Shown: positions 25,826 to 34,690 of the stretch, in pieces | How the letters are laid out: each line of letters begins with the position of its first letter | Numbering within the stretch: position 1 is the first letter of the stretch | Origin: an uncultured Robinsoniella sp. | Lineage (GTDB): Bacteria > Bacillota > Clostridia > Lachnospirales > Lachnospiraceae | Length of the DNA stretch: 64,000 nucleotides | Assembly: GCA_900540475.1 (NCBI GenBank) | Contig: UQGG01000003.1 | Span: 62,001-126,000, forward strand | Reading direction: 5' to 3' | Position numbers and translations under genes: made by a program | Notes under the pieces: model-generated | What the model was told of the DNA's origin: nothing | What the model saw: the letters and a program-made list of their open reading frames with translations, nothing else | The model's database searches: none

Positions 25826-26549
25826 GATATATGTAGTTGGAATTGGACCGGGAGAATATGAACAGATGACCATGCGTGCAGCAAATGCCCTGAATGGCTG
25901 TGATACAATTATCGGTTATACGGTGTATGTAGATCTGGTAAAAGAGCATTTTGCAGGAAAAGAGTTCCTGACCACACCCATGACTAAAGAGGTAGATCGC
26001 TGCGTCCTTGCTTTTGAAGAGGCGAAAAAAGGTAAAAATGTTGCGATGATCTGCAGTGGGGATGCAGGTGTATATGGTATGTCCGGACTGATGCTGGAAA
26101 TTGGTGCAGAGTATCCCGAGATTGAAGTAGAAGTCATTCCGGGAGTAACTGCAGCTACCGGCGGAGCAGCCGTACTTGGAGCACCCTTAATCCATGACTT
26201 CGCATTAATCAGCTTAAGTGATCTCTTAACACCCTGGGAAAAAATAGAAAAAAGGCTGGTTTTGGCTTCGGAAGCAGATTTTGTGATCTGTCTGTATAAT
26301 CCCTCCAGTAAAAAACGTCATGATTACCTGCAGAAGGCATGTGATCTTATGATGCAGCATAAAGGGGGAGAAACAATCTGCGGTATTGTAATGAATATCG
26401 GCAGAGAGGGAGAATCCATGGAGGTTATGACTTTAAAAGAACTGCGTGATACCAAAGTGGACATGTTTACCACTGTGTTTATCGGTAATTCCCAGACAAA
26501 AGAAATAGACGGGAAGATGGTTACCCCAAGAGGATACAGACATGGATAA
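25818..26549 (+). CDS. cbiH: Cobalt-factor III C17-methyltransferase
   Basis: The 243-residue methylase contains IYVVGIGPGEYEQMTMRAANAL, ICSGDAGVYGMSGLMLEIG, VIPGVTAATGGAAVLGAPLIHDFA and the YNPSSKKR segment, all typical of CbiH/CobJ. It adds the C17 methyl group and contracts the ring. The start is probably TTG at 25818 (reading MNKIYVVG), eight bases after GGAG; GTG at 25809 is an alternative. Either way it overlaps the end of cbiG, so the two are likely coupled. Confidence 0.92.
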   Translation: MNKIYVVGIGPGEYEQMTMRAANALNGCDTIIGYTVYVDLVKEHFAGKEFLTTPMTKEVDRCVLAFEEAKKGKNVAMICSGDAGVYGMSGLMLEIGAEYPEIEVEVIPGVTAATGGAAVLGAPLIHDFALISLSDLLTPWEKIEKRLVLASEADFVICLYNPSSKKRHDYLQKACDLMMQHKGGETICGIVMNIGREGESMEVMTLKELRDTKVDMFTTVFIGNSQTKEIDGKMVTPRGYRHG

Positions 26550-28581
26550 GATCCTGATTTTTGCCGGAACAACGGAAGGGCGTGAACTGGTACAGCACTG
26601 TACCAGTTACCTGTGCCCGGAGTCAGCGGATCAGGCTGTGGAAATTCATGCCTGCGTTGCAACGGAGTATGGCGGACAGCTGATTTCCTTCGATGCGATA
26701 TCGGATGCACAAAAAGAATCCGCTCCGGGTATAAGGGTGCATACCGGGCGTTTAACCACGGAGCAGATGGCAGACTTGATGAAGGAAGAACAGATAGACC
26801 TGGTTATTGATGCCACACATCCTTATGCCGTTGCTGTTTCTGAGAATATTCAACTTGCCTGCACCCGGTGCGGCATGGAATATTTACGCCTCTTAAGAGG
26901 AAACAGTCATCTAAATGTGGATCGGGATATTACGGTTGTGGCTTCCATAGAGGAAGCGGTGGAATTCCTTAAAAATACAAAGGGAAATGTGCTGGTTACC
27001 ACGGGCAGCAAGGAACTGGCAAAATTTACTGCAATCCCAGGCTTTCAGTCCCGCATTTTTGCCCGGGTTCTGTCTACACCAGATGTTGCAGCAGCCTGTG
27101 CAGAATTAGGGTTTCAGGGCAGGAACCTGATCTGCATGCAGGGACCATTTTCGGAAGAATTAAATGTTGCCATGTTAAAACAGATTGGTGCATCCTATCT
27201 GGTTACGAAAGATTCCGGGAAATCCGGAGGATTTGAAGAGAAAATAACAGCAGCCAGACGTGCCGGTGCACAAGTGGTTCTGATTGGCAGACCGGTAGAA
27301 AATACCGGATTTTCCATGGAAGAAATAAAAGAAATGCTAAGGCAGAGATTTGGGGCATTAAACCAGGAAGAGAAGAAAGAAAAACGCTTGGTGTCACTGA
27401 TCGGGATTGGTATGGGAACGCAAGAAAATATGACAAGAGAAGCATTTGCAGCCTGTGAGGAAGCAGATGTATTGATTGGAGCCGCCAGAATCTTAAAAAC
27501 AGTGGAGAATCTTGGAAAGCCTGTTTTCGTTTCCTACAGAGAAAATGAAATCAAAGACTTTGTACAAGCACATCCCGCATATAAAAAGATTGCAATTTTA
27601 CTGTCCGGTGATATTGGTTTCTATAGCGGGGCAAAAAAAATGCTGGATTTGTTTGGGGATTACCATACAAAGGTCTATTCCGGGATATCTTCCGTTGTTT
27701 ACTTCTGTGGGAAATTGCACACTTCCTGGGAGGATGTTTATCTGATGAGCCTCCATGGGAGGGAACAGAATCTGATAGCAGCGGTAAAGCGCCATAAAAA
27801 GGTATTTGCCCTGATCGGGCAGCAGGATGGTGTAAATCAGGTATGCCGGGATCTGTGCAGTTATGGGCTTTCGGATGTAAAAGTGCATACCGGAGAAAAC
27901 CTGTCCTATTCAAATGAACGTATTTTAAGCGGTACAGCAAATTCCATGTCGGAAGAGACCTTTGAAAAGTTATCGGTAGTATTGATCGAAAATCCGGAGG
28001 CTTCTATGGTGGTTACCCATGGAACCCGGGATGAAGCATTCTTAAGGGATAAGGTGCCAATGACAAAAAGTGAAGTACGCAGTATTTCGTTATCAAAGCT
28101 TCAGTTGAAAGAGGATTCCGTTATCTATGACGTTGGCGCAGGAACCGGCTCCGTATCCGTGGAGATGGCACTGCAGTCCTGGAATGGCGTTGTCTATGCG
28201 ATTGAGAAGAAAAAGGAAGCGGTTCGGCTCATTGGGGAAAACAAAAAGAAATTTGCTGTCCCGAATCTGAATGTAGTGGAAGGGCTTGCACCGGAAGCAT
28301 TGGAAGAACTGCCTGCACCAACCCATGCATTTATCGGCGGTTCATCCGGAAATCTGAAGCAGATCATGGAATTAATCCTGGGGAAAAATCCAAAAGCCCG
28401 GATTGTGATTAATGCCATTGCCCTGGAAACCGTAGCGGAAGCACTGAACTGCCTGAAGGAACTGCCGGTGAAGGATACGGATATTGCTGCCGTGTCGGTG
28501 GGAAAATCAAAAGAAGTAGGCAATTATCATATGATGATGGGACAGAATCCGGTTTATATTATTTCCTGCACAGGGGAATGA
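26542..28581 (+). CDS. cbiJ-cbiE-cbiT: Triple fusion: CbiJ reductase, CbiE and CbiT methyltransferases
   Basis: Three enzymes lie in one 679-residue chain. Residues 1 to about 270 are CbiJ (ILIFAGTTEGRELV, DATHPYAVAVSENI, VTKDSGKSGGFEEKITAARRAG), the cobalt-precorrin-6A reductase. Residues about 280-470 are CbiE (VSLIGIGMGTQENMTREAF, IAILLSGDIGFYSGAKKML). Residues about 485-679 are CbiT (RDEAFLRDKVPMTKSEVRS, VIYDVGAGTGSVSVEMALQ), the C15-methylating decarboxylase with its SAM-binding glycine motif. CbiE-CbiT fusions (CobL) are well known; the added CbiJ is less usual. The start overlaps the cbiH stop by eight bases. Confidence 0.93.
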   Translation: MDKILIFAGTTEGRELVQHCTSYLCPESADQAVEIHACVATEYGGQLISFDAISDAQKESAPGIRVHTGRLTTEQMADLMKEEQIDLVIDATHPYAVAVSENIQLACTRCGMEYLRLLRGNSHLNVDRDITVVASIEEAVEFLKNTKGNVLVTTGSKELAKFTAIPGFQSRIFARVLSTPDVAAACAELGFQGRNLICMQGPFSEELNVAMLKQIGASYLVTKDSGKSGGFEEKITAARRAGAQVVLIGRPVENTGFSMEEIKEMLRQRFGALNQEEKKEKRLVSLIGIGMGTQENMTREAFAACEEADVLIGAARILKTVENLGKPVFVSYRENEIKDFVQAHPAYKKIAILLSGDIGFYSGAKKMLDLFGDYHTKVYSGISSVVYFCGKLHTSWEDVYLMSLHGREQNLIAAVKRHKKVFALIGQQDGVNQVCRDLCSYGLSDVKVHTGENLSYSNERILSGTANSMSEETFEKLSVVLIENPEASMVVTHGTRDEAFLRDKVPMTKSEVRSISLSKLQLKEDSVIYDVGAGTGSVSVEMALQSWNGVVYAIEKKKEAVRLIGENKKKFAVPNLNVVEGLAPEALEELPAPTHAFIGGSSGNLKQIMELILGKNPKARIVINAIALETVAEALNCLKELPVKDTDIAAVSVGKSKEVGNYHMMMGQNPVYIISCTGE

Positions 28582-28640
28582 TCTTGAAACACACTCTGGT
28601 ACTGCCTGTCACAGGAATAGCCTGTCTGAAAGGAGATAGC

Positions 28641-30044
28641 ATGCATCAGCCTAGAATTTTAATCACCGCAGGAGCAAGCGGCAGCGGAAAAACGTTAATA
28701 ACCTGTGGCATTTTGCAGGCACTGCGGGAGCGGGGACTAAAAGTTTCCTCCTTCAAAAGCGGTCCCGACTATATAGATCCCATGTTTCACAGCAAGGTCA
28801 TCAAAGCAAAGTCAGCCAATCTGGATTTGTTTTTTACTAACCCGGAAGTGACCAGATATTTGTTTACCAGAACAGCCCAAGACACTGATATTTCCGTTAT
28901 GGAGGGCGTTATGGGATTCTATGACGGACTGGGGGGGACATCCGTTACCGCCAGTACCTATGAACTTGCAGCCGCCACAGATACACCGGCGGTAATGGTG
29001 GTAAACTGCCGGGGCATGAGCATATCGGTGCTTGCACAGATCAAAGGATTTGTGGAGTATAAACCGGACAGCCATCTAAAAGGAGTAATCCTCAATCAGA
29101 TGTCGCCAATGCTCTATCCCAGGATAAAGGCAGCCATTGAGGAAGAAATTGGCGTCAAAGTGTACGGCTATGTGCCAAAGATAACAGATTGCCTCATTGA
29201 AAGCAGGCATTTGGGGCTGGTGCTGCCGGATGAAGTCAAAGATCTGGAAGAGAAACTGAGAAACCTGGCGTCAGTTCTGGAAGAGACGCTGGATATAGAT
29301 GGACTGATAGAACTGGCTGGTACGGCACCATCCATCAGTGGCAACCCGCCGGAGTTTGAAAAGGTGGCGGGCAATCCGGTGATTGCAGTAGCTTCAGATG
29401 AAGCGTTTTGCTTTATCTACCAGGATAACCTTCGCATTCTGGAAGAAATGGGTGCAAAGCTTGTATATTTCTCGCCCCTTACAGATGCGAAGCTTCCGGA
29501 AGGTGCAGACGGATTGCTGTTATACGGAGGCTACCCGGAGCTGTTTGCCAAAAAACTGCATCAAAATAAAATTATGAGGCAGGATATTAAGGAAAAATTG
29601 GAATCCGGTCTTCCCTGCATGGCAGAATGCGGTGGCTTCTTGTATCTCCATGAACAGATGGAAGATATGGAAGGGAATACTTACGAAATGGCTGGAGTCA
29701 TTTCCGGCAGGGCATACCGTACAGAAAAGCTGGGAAGATTTGGATACATCGATTTGACACCCAGAAAGGATCAACTGCTGGGAATGGATATTGGTACCAT
29801 TAAGGCTCATGAATTTCATTATTTTGACAGCACGAATACGGGCAGCAGTTTTCAGGCAAGAAAACCTGCCGGGAAAAGAGAGTGGGAATGTATCTGCGGC
29901 AGCGGGCAGCTGATTGCGGGATTTCCCCATCTCTATTATTATTCCAATCCGGCGGTGCCGTACCGATTCCTGAAACAGTGTGTATCCTACAGGGAATTAC
30001 GAAGTGAAAGTGGAGGAAGAGAAGGATGTTATCATCCATATTAG
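28641..30044 (+). CDS. cbiA: Cobyrinate a,c-diamide synthase
   Basis: The 467-residue protein has the N-terminal ATP-grasp-like dethiobiotin synthetase domain (ILITAGASGSGKTLITCGIL, FKSGPDYIDPMFH) and a C-terminal class I glutamine amidotransferase domain with catalytic Cys in MAECGGFLYL and His in KAHEFHYFD. It amidates carboxylates a and c of cobyrinic acid. ATG at 28641 follows AAAGGAGAT. The stretch 28582-28640 between cbiT and cbiA contains TTGAAACACACTC, which resembles the ends of the repeat at 21013. Confidence 0.94.
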   Translation: MHQPRILITAGASGSGKTLITCGILQALRERGLKVSSFKSGPDYIDPMFHSKVIKAKSANLDLFFTNPEVTRYLFTRTAQDTDISVMEGVMGFYDGLGGTSVTASTYELAAATDTPAVMVVNCRGMSISVLAQIKGFVEYKPDSHLKGVILNQMSPMLYPRIKAAIEEEIGVKVYGYVPKITDCLIESRHLGLVLPDEVKDLEEKLRNLASVLEETLDIDGLIELAGTAPSISGNPPEFEKVAGNPVIAVASDEAFCFIYQDNLRILEEMGAKLVYFSPLTDAKLPEGADGLLLYGGYPELFAKKLHQNKIMRQDIKEKLESGLPCMAECGGFLYLHEQMEDMEGNTYEMAGVISGRAYRTEKLGRFGYIDLTPRKDQLLGMDIGTIKAHEFHYFDSTNTGSSFQARKPAGKREWECICGSGQLIAGFPHLYYYSNPAVPYRFLKQCVSYRELRSESGGREGCYHPY

Positions 30045-31000
30045 CATTAATATTAGGTTTTCTGCTGGATCTGATTATTGGAGATCCGCATTTCATCTAT
30101 CATCCTATCCGGCTGGTGGGGAATCTGATTTCCGTTACGGAAAAAGGACTTCGAAGTGTATTTCCAAAATCGGAAAAGGGAGAGCTTGCAGCAGGCGTTG
30201 TACTGGTTGTAATCGTTGCAGGCATCACCACAGCGGTACCCTGGCTCATCTTATATCTGGCGGGTCTTCTAAGCAGCGGGCTGGTATTCGTTTTACAGAC
30301 GATTATGTGCTACCAGCTTTTGGCTACGAAATCACTTAAAACGGAGAGTATGAAAGTGTACGACAGATTAAAGCAGCATGATCTGGAAGGCAGCAGGTAT
30401 GCAGTGTCCATGATCGTGGGACGGGATACCAAGAGCCTGGATGAAACCGGTGTAACAAAGGCAGCAGTAGAAACCGTAGCGGAGAATACATCCGATGGAA
30501 TTATCGCCCCCATGCTTTTTATGGCGATCGGCGGTGCCGTATTTGGATATTTTTATAAAGCGATTAATACCATGGATTCCATGGTTGGATATAAAAATGA
30601 TAAATATCTTTACTTTGGCAGATTTGCGGCAAAGCTGGATGATGTTGTAAATTATATACCGGCAAGAATTTCAGCGTATCTGATGATCGGGGCATCTTTT
30701 TTTGCAGGTCTTTCCGTAAAAGATGCATACCGGATCTATAAAAGAGACCGTTATAATCACGCAAGCCCCAACTCTGCACAGACAGAGGCGGTAATGGCCG
30801 GAGCGCTGCAGATACAACTGGCAGGTGATGCCTGCTATTTTGGAAAGCTGTATAAAAAGCCAACCATTGGAGATCCCGTCCGGACAGTGGAGGCGGAAGA
30901 TATTAAGCGGGCAAATGTGCTGCTTTACGCCACTGCCATATTATCTTTGTTTGTATTTGCTGTGATAAAGCTTGCGGTATGGGGATTTCTCTTTTGTTAA
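30026..31000 (+). CDS. cbiB: Adenosylcobinamide-phosphate synthase
   Basis: The 324-residue membrane protein shows CbiB/CobD markers: LLDLIIGDPHFIYHPIRLVGNLI, VETVAENTSDGIIAPMLFMAIGGA, NTMDSMVGYKNDKY, and HASPNSAQTEAVMAGAL near residue 250. About five membrane helices are present. It joins aminopropanol (phosphate) to cobyric acid. It overlaps the end of cbiA by 19 bases, so coupling is likely. Confidence 0.94.
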   Translation: MLSSILALILGFLLDLIIGDPHFIYHPIRLVGNLISVTEKGLRSVFPKSEKGELAAGVVLVVIVAGITTAVPWLILYLAGLLSSGLVFVLQTIMCYQLLATKSLKTESMKVYDRLKQHDLEGSRYAVSMIVGRDTKSLDETGVTKAAVETVAENTSDGIIAPMLFMAIGGAVFGYFYKAINTMDSMVGYKNDKYLYFGRFAAKLDDVVNYIPARISAYLMIGASFFAGLSVKDAYRIYKRDRYNHASPNSAQTEAVMAGALQIQLAGDACYFGKLYKKPTIGDPVRTVEAEDIKRANVLLYATAILSLFVFAVIKLAVWGFLFC

Positions 31001-31059
31001 TCCGATAAAGAAAAGAATCAGGAAGAGGGGAGCGTCTATGGCTCCCAAGAGGACAAGGT

Positions 31060-31203
31060 ATGGATATCGAAAAACATAAATACGATGGAGGCATCTATTC
31101 CTCGGAAATGGATATTGAAAAACGTAAACATGGTGGAGGCATCTATTCCTCGGAAATGGATATCGAAAAACACAAACACGGTGGAGACATCTATTCCCAG
31201 GAA
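31060..31203 (+). repeat. Three tandem 48-bp repeats at the 5' end of cobD
   Basis: Units 31060-31107, 31108-31155 and 31156-31203 each encode 16 residues of the form MDIEKxKxxGGxIYSxE. Unit differences are mostly single bases. The third unit carries HGGD, the motif that normally opens this protein family, so the first two look like duplications of the natural N-terminus. Frame is kept throughout, and each unit begins with ATG. Confidence 0.92.
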
Positions 31204-32226
31204 GTGAAAATGGATTATTCTGCGAATATCAATCCCCTGGGGATGCCGAAAGCGGTCATCCAGGCGGCATATGAAGGGATTTTAAGTTCGGTGAATTATC
31301 CGGATATCCACTGCGGGAAGCTGCGGGAAGCACTGTCTTTTAAGGAAGGTATCCAGAAGGAGCATATCATCTGCGGCAATGGTGCGGCAGAGTTGATTTT
31401 TTCCCTGACAGCGGCAATCAAACCGAAAAAAGCATTACTGGCGGCGCCTGGTTTTGCAGAGTATGAACAGGCACTGCGGATCAATGGGTGTGAGGTAGTG
31501 TACTATCTCCTGAAAGAAGAGCAGGGTTTTGAACTGCAGGAGGATTACCTGGAGTCCATTACACCGGATTTGGATTTGTTATTCTTATGTGTTCCGAACA
31601 ACCCAACAGGACTAGTAAGCCCGAAGGATTTTCTGGCTAAGATCCTGGATAAATGCAGGGCATGCAATGTCTGGATGGTAGTAGATGAATGTTTTAATGA
31701 TTTTTTAGATGACGCTGCGGTGTATACCATGAAGAATGAAATTACTTCAAATGATCATTTATTTATCTTAAAAGCATTTACAAAACTCTATGCTATGGCG
31801 GGACTGCGCCTGGGATATGGCTTTTGCAGCAATCTGGAACTTTTAGAAAAAATGGCGGATTCCGTCCAGCCCTGGAACGTTTCCATACCGGCACAGATGG
31901 CAGGAACAGCAGCGCTGCGCGAGGTGGGATTTGTAGAAAACAGCAAGGCACTGATTCGGGAAGAACGCCAGTATTTATCAACCAAAATGAAGGAACTGGG
32001 ATTTCAGGTTTATAATTCAAAAGCCAATTTCCTTTTTTTTCACGGACCTGAGAATCTGGCAGAGGAGTGTAAAGAACAGGGTATTCTCATACGGGACTGC
32101 AGTAATTACTATGGTCTGAGTGATGGATATTACCGAATTGCAGTAAGAACACATGAAGAAAATGAAGCGTTAATTGATATCATGCAGGAGATTATAAGAG
32201 CCCGGGACAGCCACGCAGACCATTAG
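31060..32226 (+). CDS. cobD: L-threonine-O-3-phosphate decarboxylase
   Basis: The 388-residue PLP enzyme is of the histidinol-phosphate aminotransferase fold. After the three-unit N-terminal repeat come MDYSANINPLGMP, LFLCVPNNPTGL, VVDECFNDF and the PLP-lysine region LKAFTKLYAMAGLRLGYG. CobD makes (R)-1-aminopropan-2-ol phosphate, the linker attached by CbiB, whose gene lies just upstream. ATG at 31060 with AAGAGGA upstream is the first start. The ATGs of repeat units two and three could also be used, and would give a protein closer to normal length (about 355 residues). Confidence 0.92.
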   Translation: MDIEKHKYDGGIYSSEMDIEKRKHGGGIYSSEMDIEKHKHGGDIYSQEVKMDYSANINPLGMPKAVIQAAYEGILSSVNYPDIHCGKLREALSFKEGIQKEHIICGNGAAELIFSLTAAIKPKKALLAAPGFAEYEQALRINGCEVVYYLLKEEQGFELQEDYLESITPDLDLLFLCVPNNPTGLVSPKDFLAKILDKCRACNVWMVVDECFNDFLDDAAVYTMKNEITSNDHLFILKAFTKLYAMAGLRLGYGFCSNLELLEKMADSVQPWNVSIPAQMAGTAALREVGFVENSKALIREERQYLSTKMKELGFQVYNSKANFLFFHGPENLAEECKEQGILIRDCSNYYGLSDGYYRIAVRTHEENEALIDIMQEIIRARDSHADH

Positions 32227-32356
32227 AGGTTTTGTGCACCCGGGGCTTAGATTGGCGGCGTTTTTAAATCAAAGCGTAAGTTCATGATCATATCAGGGAG
32301 CAGGTTAAGCTCTCTATCAGAAAAAGGTTAGCAAAAGAGTCACATAGGAGGAAAAT

Positions 32357-33868
32357 ATGGCAAAAGCAATTATGGTGCAGGGGACCATGTCTAATGCAGG
32401 CAAGAGTCTGTTAGCGGCGGGGCTTTGCAGGATCTTTAAGCAGGACGGTTACAAAGTAGCACCTTTTAAATCCCAGAACATGGCTTTAAATTCATTTATT
32501 ACAGAGGAAGGGCTTGAGATGGGACGTGCACAGGTTATGCAGGCAGAAGCAGCAGGCATCAAGCCTTCTGTTTATATGAATCCCATTCTTTTAAAGCCCA
32601 CCAATGATATTGGCTCACAGGTGATCGTAAATGGAGAAGTGATTGGGAATATGAGCGCAAGAGAATATTTTGCGTATAAAAAGAATCTGGTTCCTGATGT
32701 GCTGCGTGCTTATCATAAACTGGAAGAGGAATACGATATTATTGTAATCGAGGGTGCCGGGAGTCCTGCAGAAATTAATTTAAAGCAGGAAGATATTGTA
32801 AATATGGGCATGGCGAAAATGGCGAAAGCCCCGGTTCTCCTTGTTGGAGACATTGACAGAGGCGGTGTGTTTGCACAGCTGATCGGTACGGTAATGTTAT
32901 TGGAAGAGGATGAGAAGGCGATGGTAAAGGGCCTGATCATTAACAAATTCCGGGGAGATAAGACCATTTTGGAACCGGGAGTTGAAATGCTGGAAGAGCG
33001 GGCAGGTATTCCCGTGGTGGGAGTAGCGCCTTATCTTCAGATAGAGGTGGAGGACGAAGACAGTCTGACGGAGCGCTTTTCGGGAAATCAGGAAGTTGGC
33101 TTAATCGATATTGCAGTCATACGCCTGCCGAGAATCTCCAATTTCACTGATTTTAATCCATTTGAGAGCATGGAGGGCATATCCCTTCGTTATGTACATT
33201 CCGTCTCAGAGCTTAAGAACCCGGATATGATTATTTTACCGGGTACGAAAAATACCATGGAAGATTTGCTGTGGATGCGCCAGAACGGTCTGGAGGCAGC
33301 AGTGCTTAAGCGGGCAGCAGCAGGGAAAATTATTTTTGGGGTCTGCGGCGGATACCAGATGCTGGGTGAGACACTGTCTGATCCGGAGGGTGTGGAAGCC
33401 GGGGGAGAGATCAAAGGAATGGGTCTTTTGCCTATGGATACGGTATTTGAAAAAGAAAAGACAAGAACCCGGGTATCCGGAACATTTGGCAGGATTGACG
33501 GCCCCCTTGACAGCCTCTCCGGTGTAAAGCTGGAAGGTTATGAGATTCATATGGGCAGCAGTACTTTAAAAGAAGGCTGTGTACCTCTAACCGCTATCTC
33601 TGACGGGGTAACGCATTCAAAAGAAAAACCGGACGGAGCATACAGAGATCATGTCTATGGAACCTATGTACACGGCATTTTTGACAAGGAAGAAGTGGCA
33701 AAGGAAGTGATCATGTCACTGGGCAGAATAAAAGGGATAGATGCAACGGAGATAACCAGTGTAGACTTCCAGGCATTTAAAGAAACCCAGTATGATATTC
33801 TGGCATCAGAGCTGAGAAAGCATTTTGATATGAAGAAAATATACCAGATTATGGAAGAAGGCATTTAA
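32357..33868 (+). CDS. cbiP: Cobyric acid synthase
   Basis: The 503-residue amidotransferase starts AKAIMVQGTMSNAGKSLLAAGLCRIF, with PFKSQNMALNSFITEEGLEMGRAQ (the CobQ/CbiP signature). The glutaminase domain has Cys in FGVCGGYQMLG (about residue 330) and His in GTYVHGIFD (about 438). It amidates carboxylates b, d, e and g. AGGAGG lies six bases before the start. The 130 bases after cobD contain no clear terminator, so it probably belongs to the same operon. Confidence 0.95.
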   Translation: MAKAIMVQGTMSNAGKSLLAAGLCRIFKQDGYKVAPFKSQNMALNSFITEEGLEMGRAQVMQAEAAGIKPSVYMNPILLKPTNDIGSQVIVNGEVIGNMSAREYFAYKKNLVPDVLRAYHKLEEEYDIIVIEGAGSPAEINLKQEDIVNMGMAKMAKAPVLLVGDIDRGGVFAQLIGTVMLLEEDEKAMVKGLIINKFRGDKTILEPGVEMLEERAGIPVVGVAPYLQIEVEDEDSLTERFSGNQEVGLIDIAVIRLPRISNFTDFNPFESMEGISLRYVHSVSELKNPDMIILPGTKNTMEDLLWMRQNGLEAAVLKRAAAGKIIFGVCGGYQMLGETLSDPEGVEAGGEIKGMGLLPMDTVFEKEKTRTRVSGTFGRIDGPLDSLSGVKLEGYEIHMGSSTLKEGCVPLTAISDGVTHSKEKPDGAYRDHVYGTYVHGIFDKEEVAKEVIMSLGRIKGIDATEITSVDFQAFKETQYDILASELRKHFDMKKIYQIMEEGI

Positions 33869-33936
33869 CAGAGCATTTGAGCTTCGTGCGTTAGAGTATG
33901 TTTGAAAAACGCAGATAAGTGGAATGAGAGGACATC

Positions 33937-34578
33937 ATGAAAGTAGAATTAGAAAATGTAAAACCCAGAGATATAGAAAAGAGAAGTTTTGAAATCATTA
34001 CGGAAGAGCTTGGAGAAAGAATACTTCCAGAAGATCAGGAACTGATTATCAAACGCTGTATCCACACCAGTGCCGACTTTGATTACGCAGATAATCTGTG
34101 CTTTTCAGAAGAGGCAGTGGCAAAAGCAATCAGTGCAATAAAGTCAGGTGCCTGTATCGTTACCGATACCCAGATGGCAAAAGCCGGCATTAATAAAAAA
34201 GCCCTTGCTAAGTACGGCGGTGAGGTATACTGCTTTATGTCAGACGAAGACGTGGCGCAGACAGCCAGGGAAAATGGCAGTACCAGAGCCACAGCCAGTA
34301 TGGATAAAGCTGCTGCAATGGGGAAAAAACTAATCTTTGCCATTGGAAATGCGCCTACGGCATTAGTGAGAATTTATGAACTGATTCAGGAGAAAAAGTT
34401 AGATCCTGAATTAATTATCGGTGTTCCGGTTGGATTTGTAAATGTAGTACAGTCTAAAGAATTGATTATGGACAGTGACGTTCCTTATATTGTTGCCCGG
34501 GGAAGAAAAGGCGGGAGCAATATTGCAGCCTGTATCTGTAATGCACTGTTATATATGATTGATGATAACAGGGAATAG
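33937..34578 (+). CDS. cbiC: Cobalt-precorrin-8 methylmutase
   Basis: The 213-residue protein carries IEKRSFEIITEELGE, KRCIHTSADFDYADNLCFS (the methylmutase His) and GNAPTALVRIYELI, GVPVGFVNVVQSKEL, all typical of CbiC/CobH. It moves a methyl group from C11 to C12 to give cobyrinic acid. It is the last gene of the cbi operon and is followed by a strong terminator. GAGAGGAC precedes the start. Just upstream (33893-33915) is another end-like copy of the dispersed repeat. Confidence 0.95.
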   Translation: MKVELENVKPRDIEKRSFEIITEELGERILPEDQELIIKRCIHTSADFDYADNLCFSEEAVAKAISAIKSGACIVTDTQMAKAGINKKALAKYGGEVYCFMSDEDVAQTARENGSTRATASMDKAAAMGKKLIFAIGNAPTALVRIYELIQEKKLDPELIIGVPVGFVNVVQSKELIMDSDVPYIVARGRKGGSNIAACICNALLYMIDDNRE

Positions 34579-34588
34579 AGAAGCGGCG

Positions 34589-34690
34589 TGGGTTTAGCAG
34601 AAGCTGGTCCACCCCCTTCTGCTAAAAAAGAACTGCCGGTGCGGGAGGGCACTTTTTCAGTGCCCTCCGCACCGGCAGTTCTTTTTTTAC
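34589..34690. terminator. Double hairpin terminator between cbiC and the ROK gene
   Basis: First, TTTAGCAGAAG (about 34591) pairs with CTTCTGCTAAA (about 34617). Second, a very long stem starts at AAGAACTGCCGGTGCGG (34628) and closes with CCGCACCGGCAGTTCTT near 34666-34683, then a T-run. A-runs on the other side make it bidirectional for the convergent genes. Confidence 0.93.
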
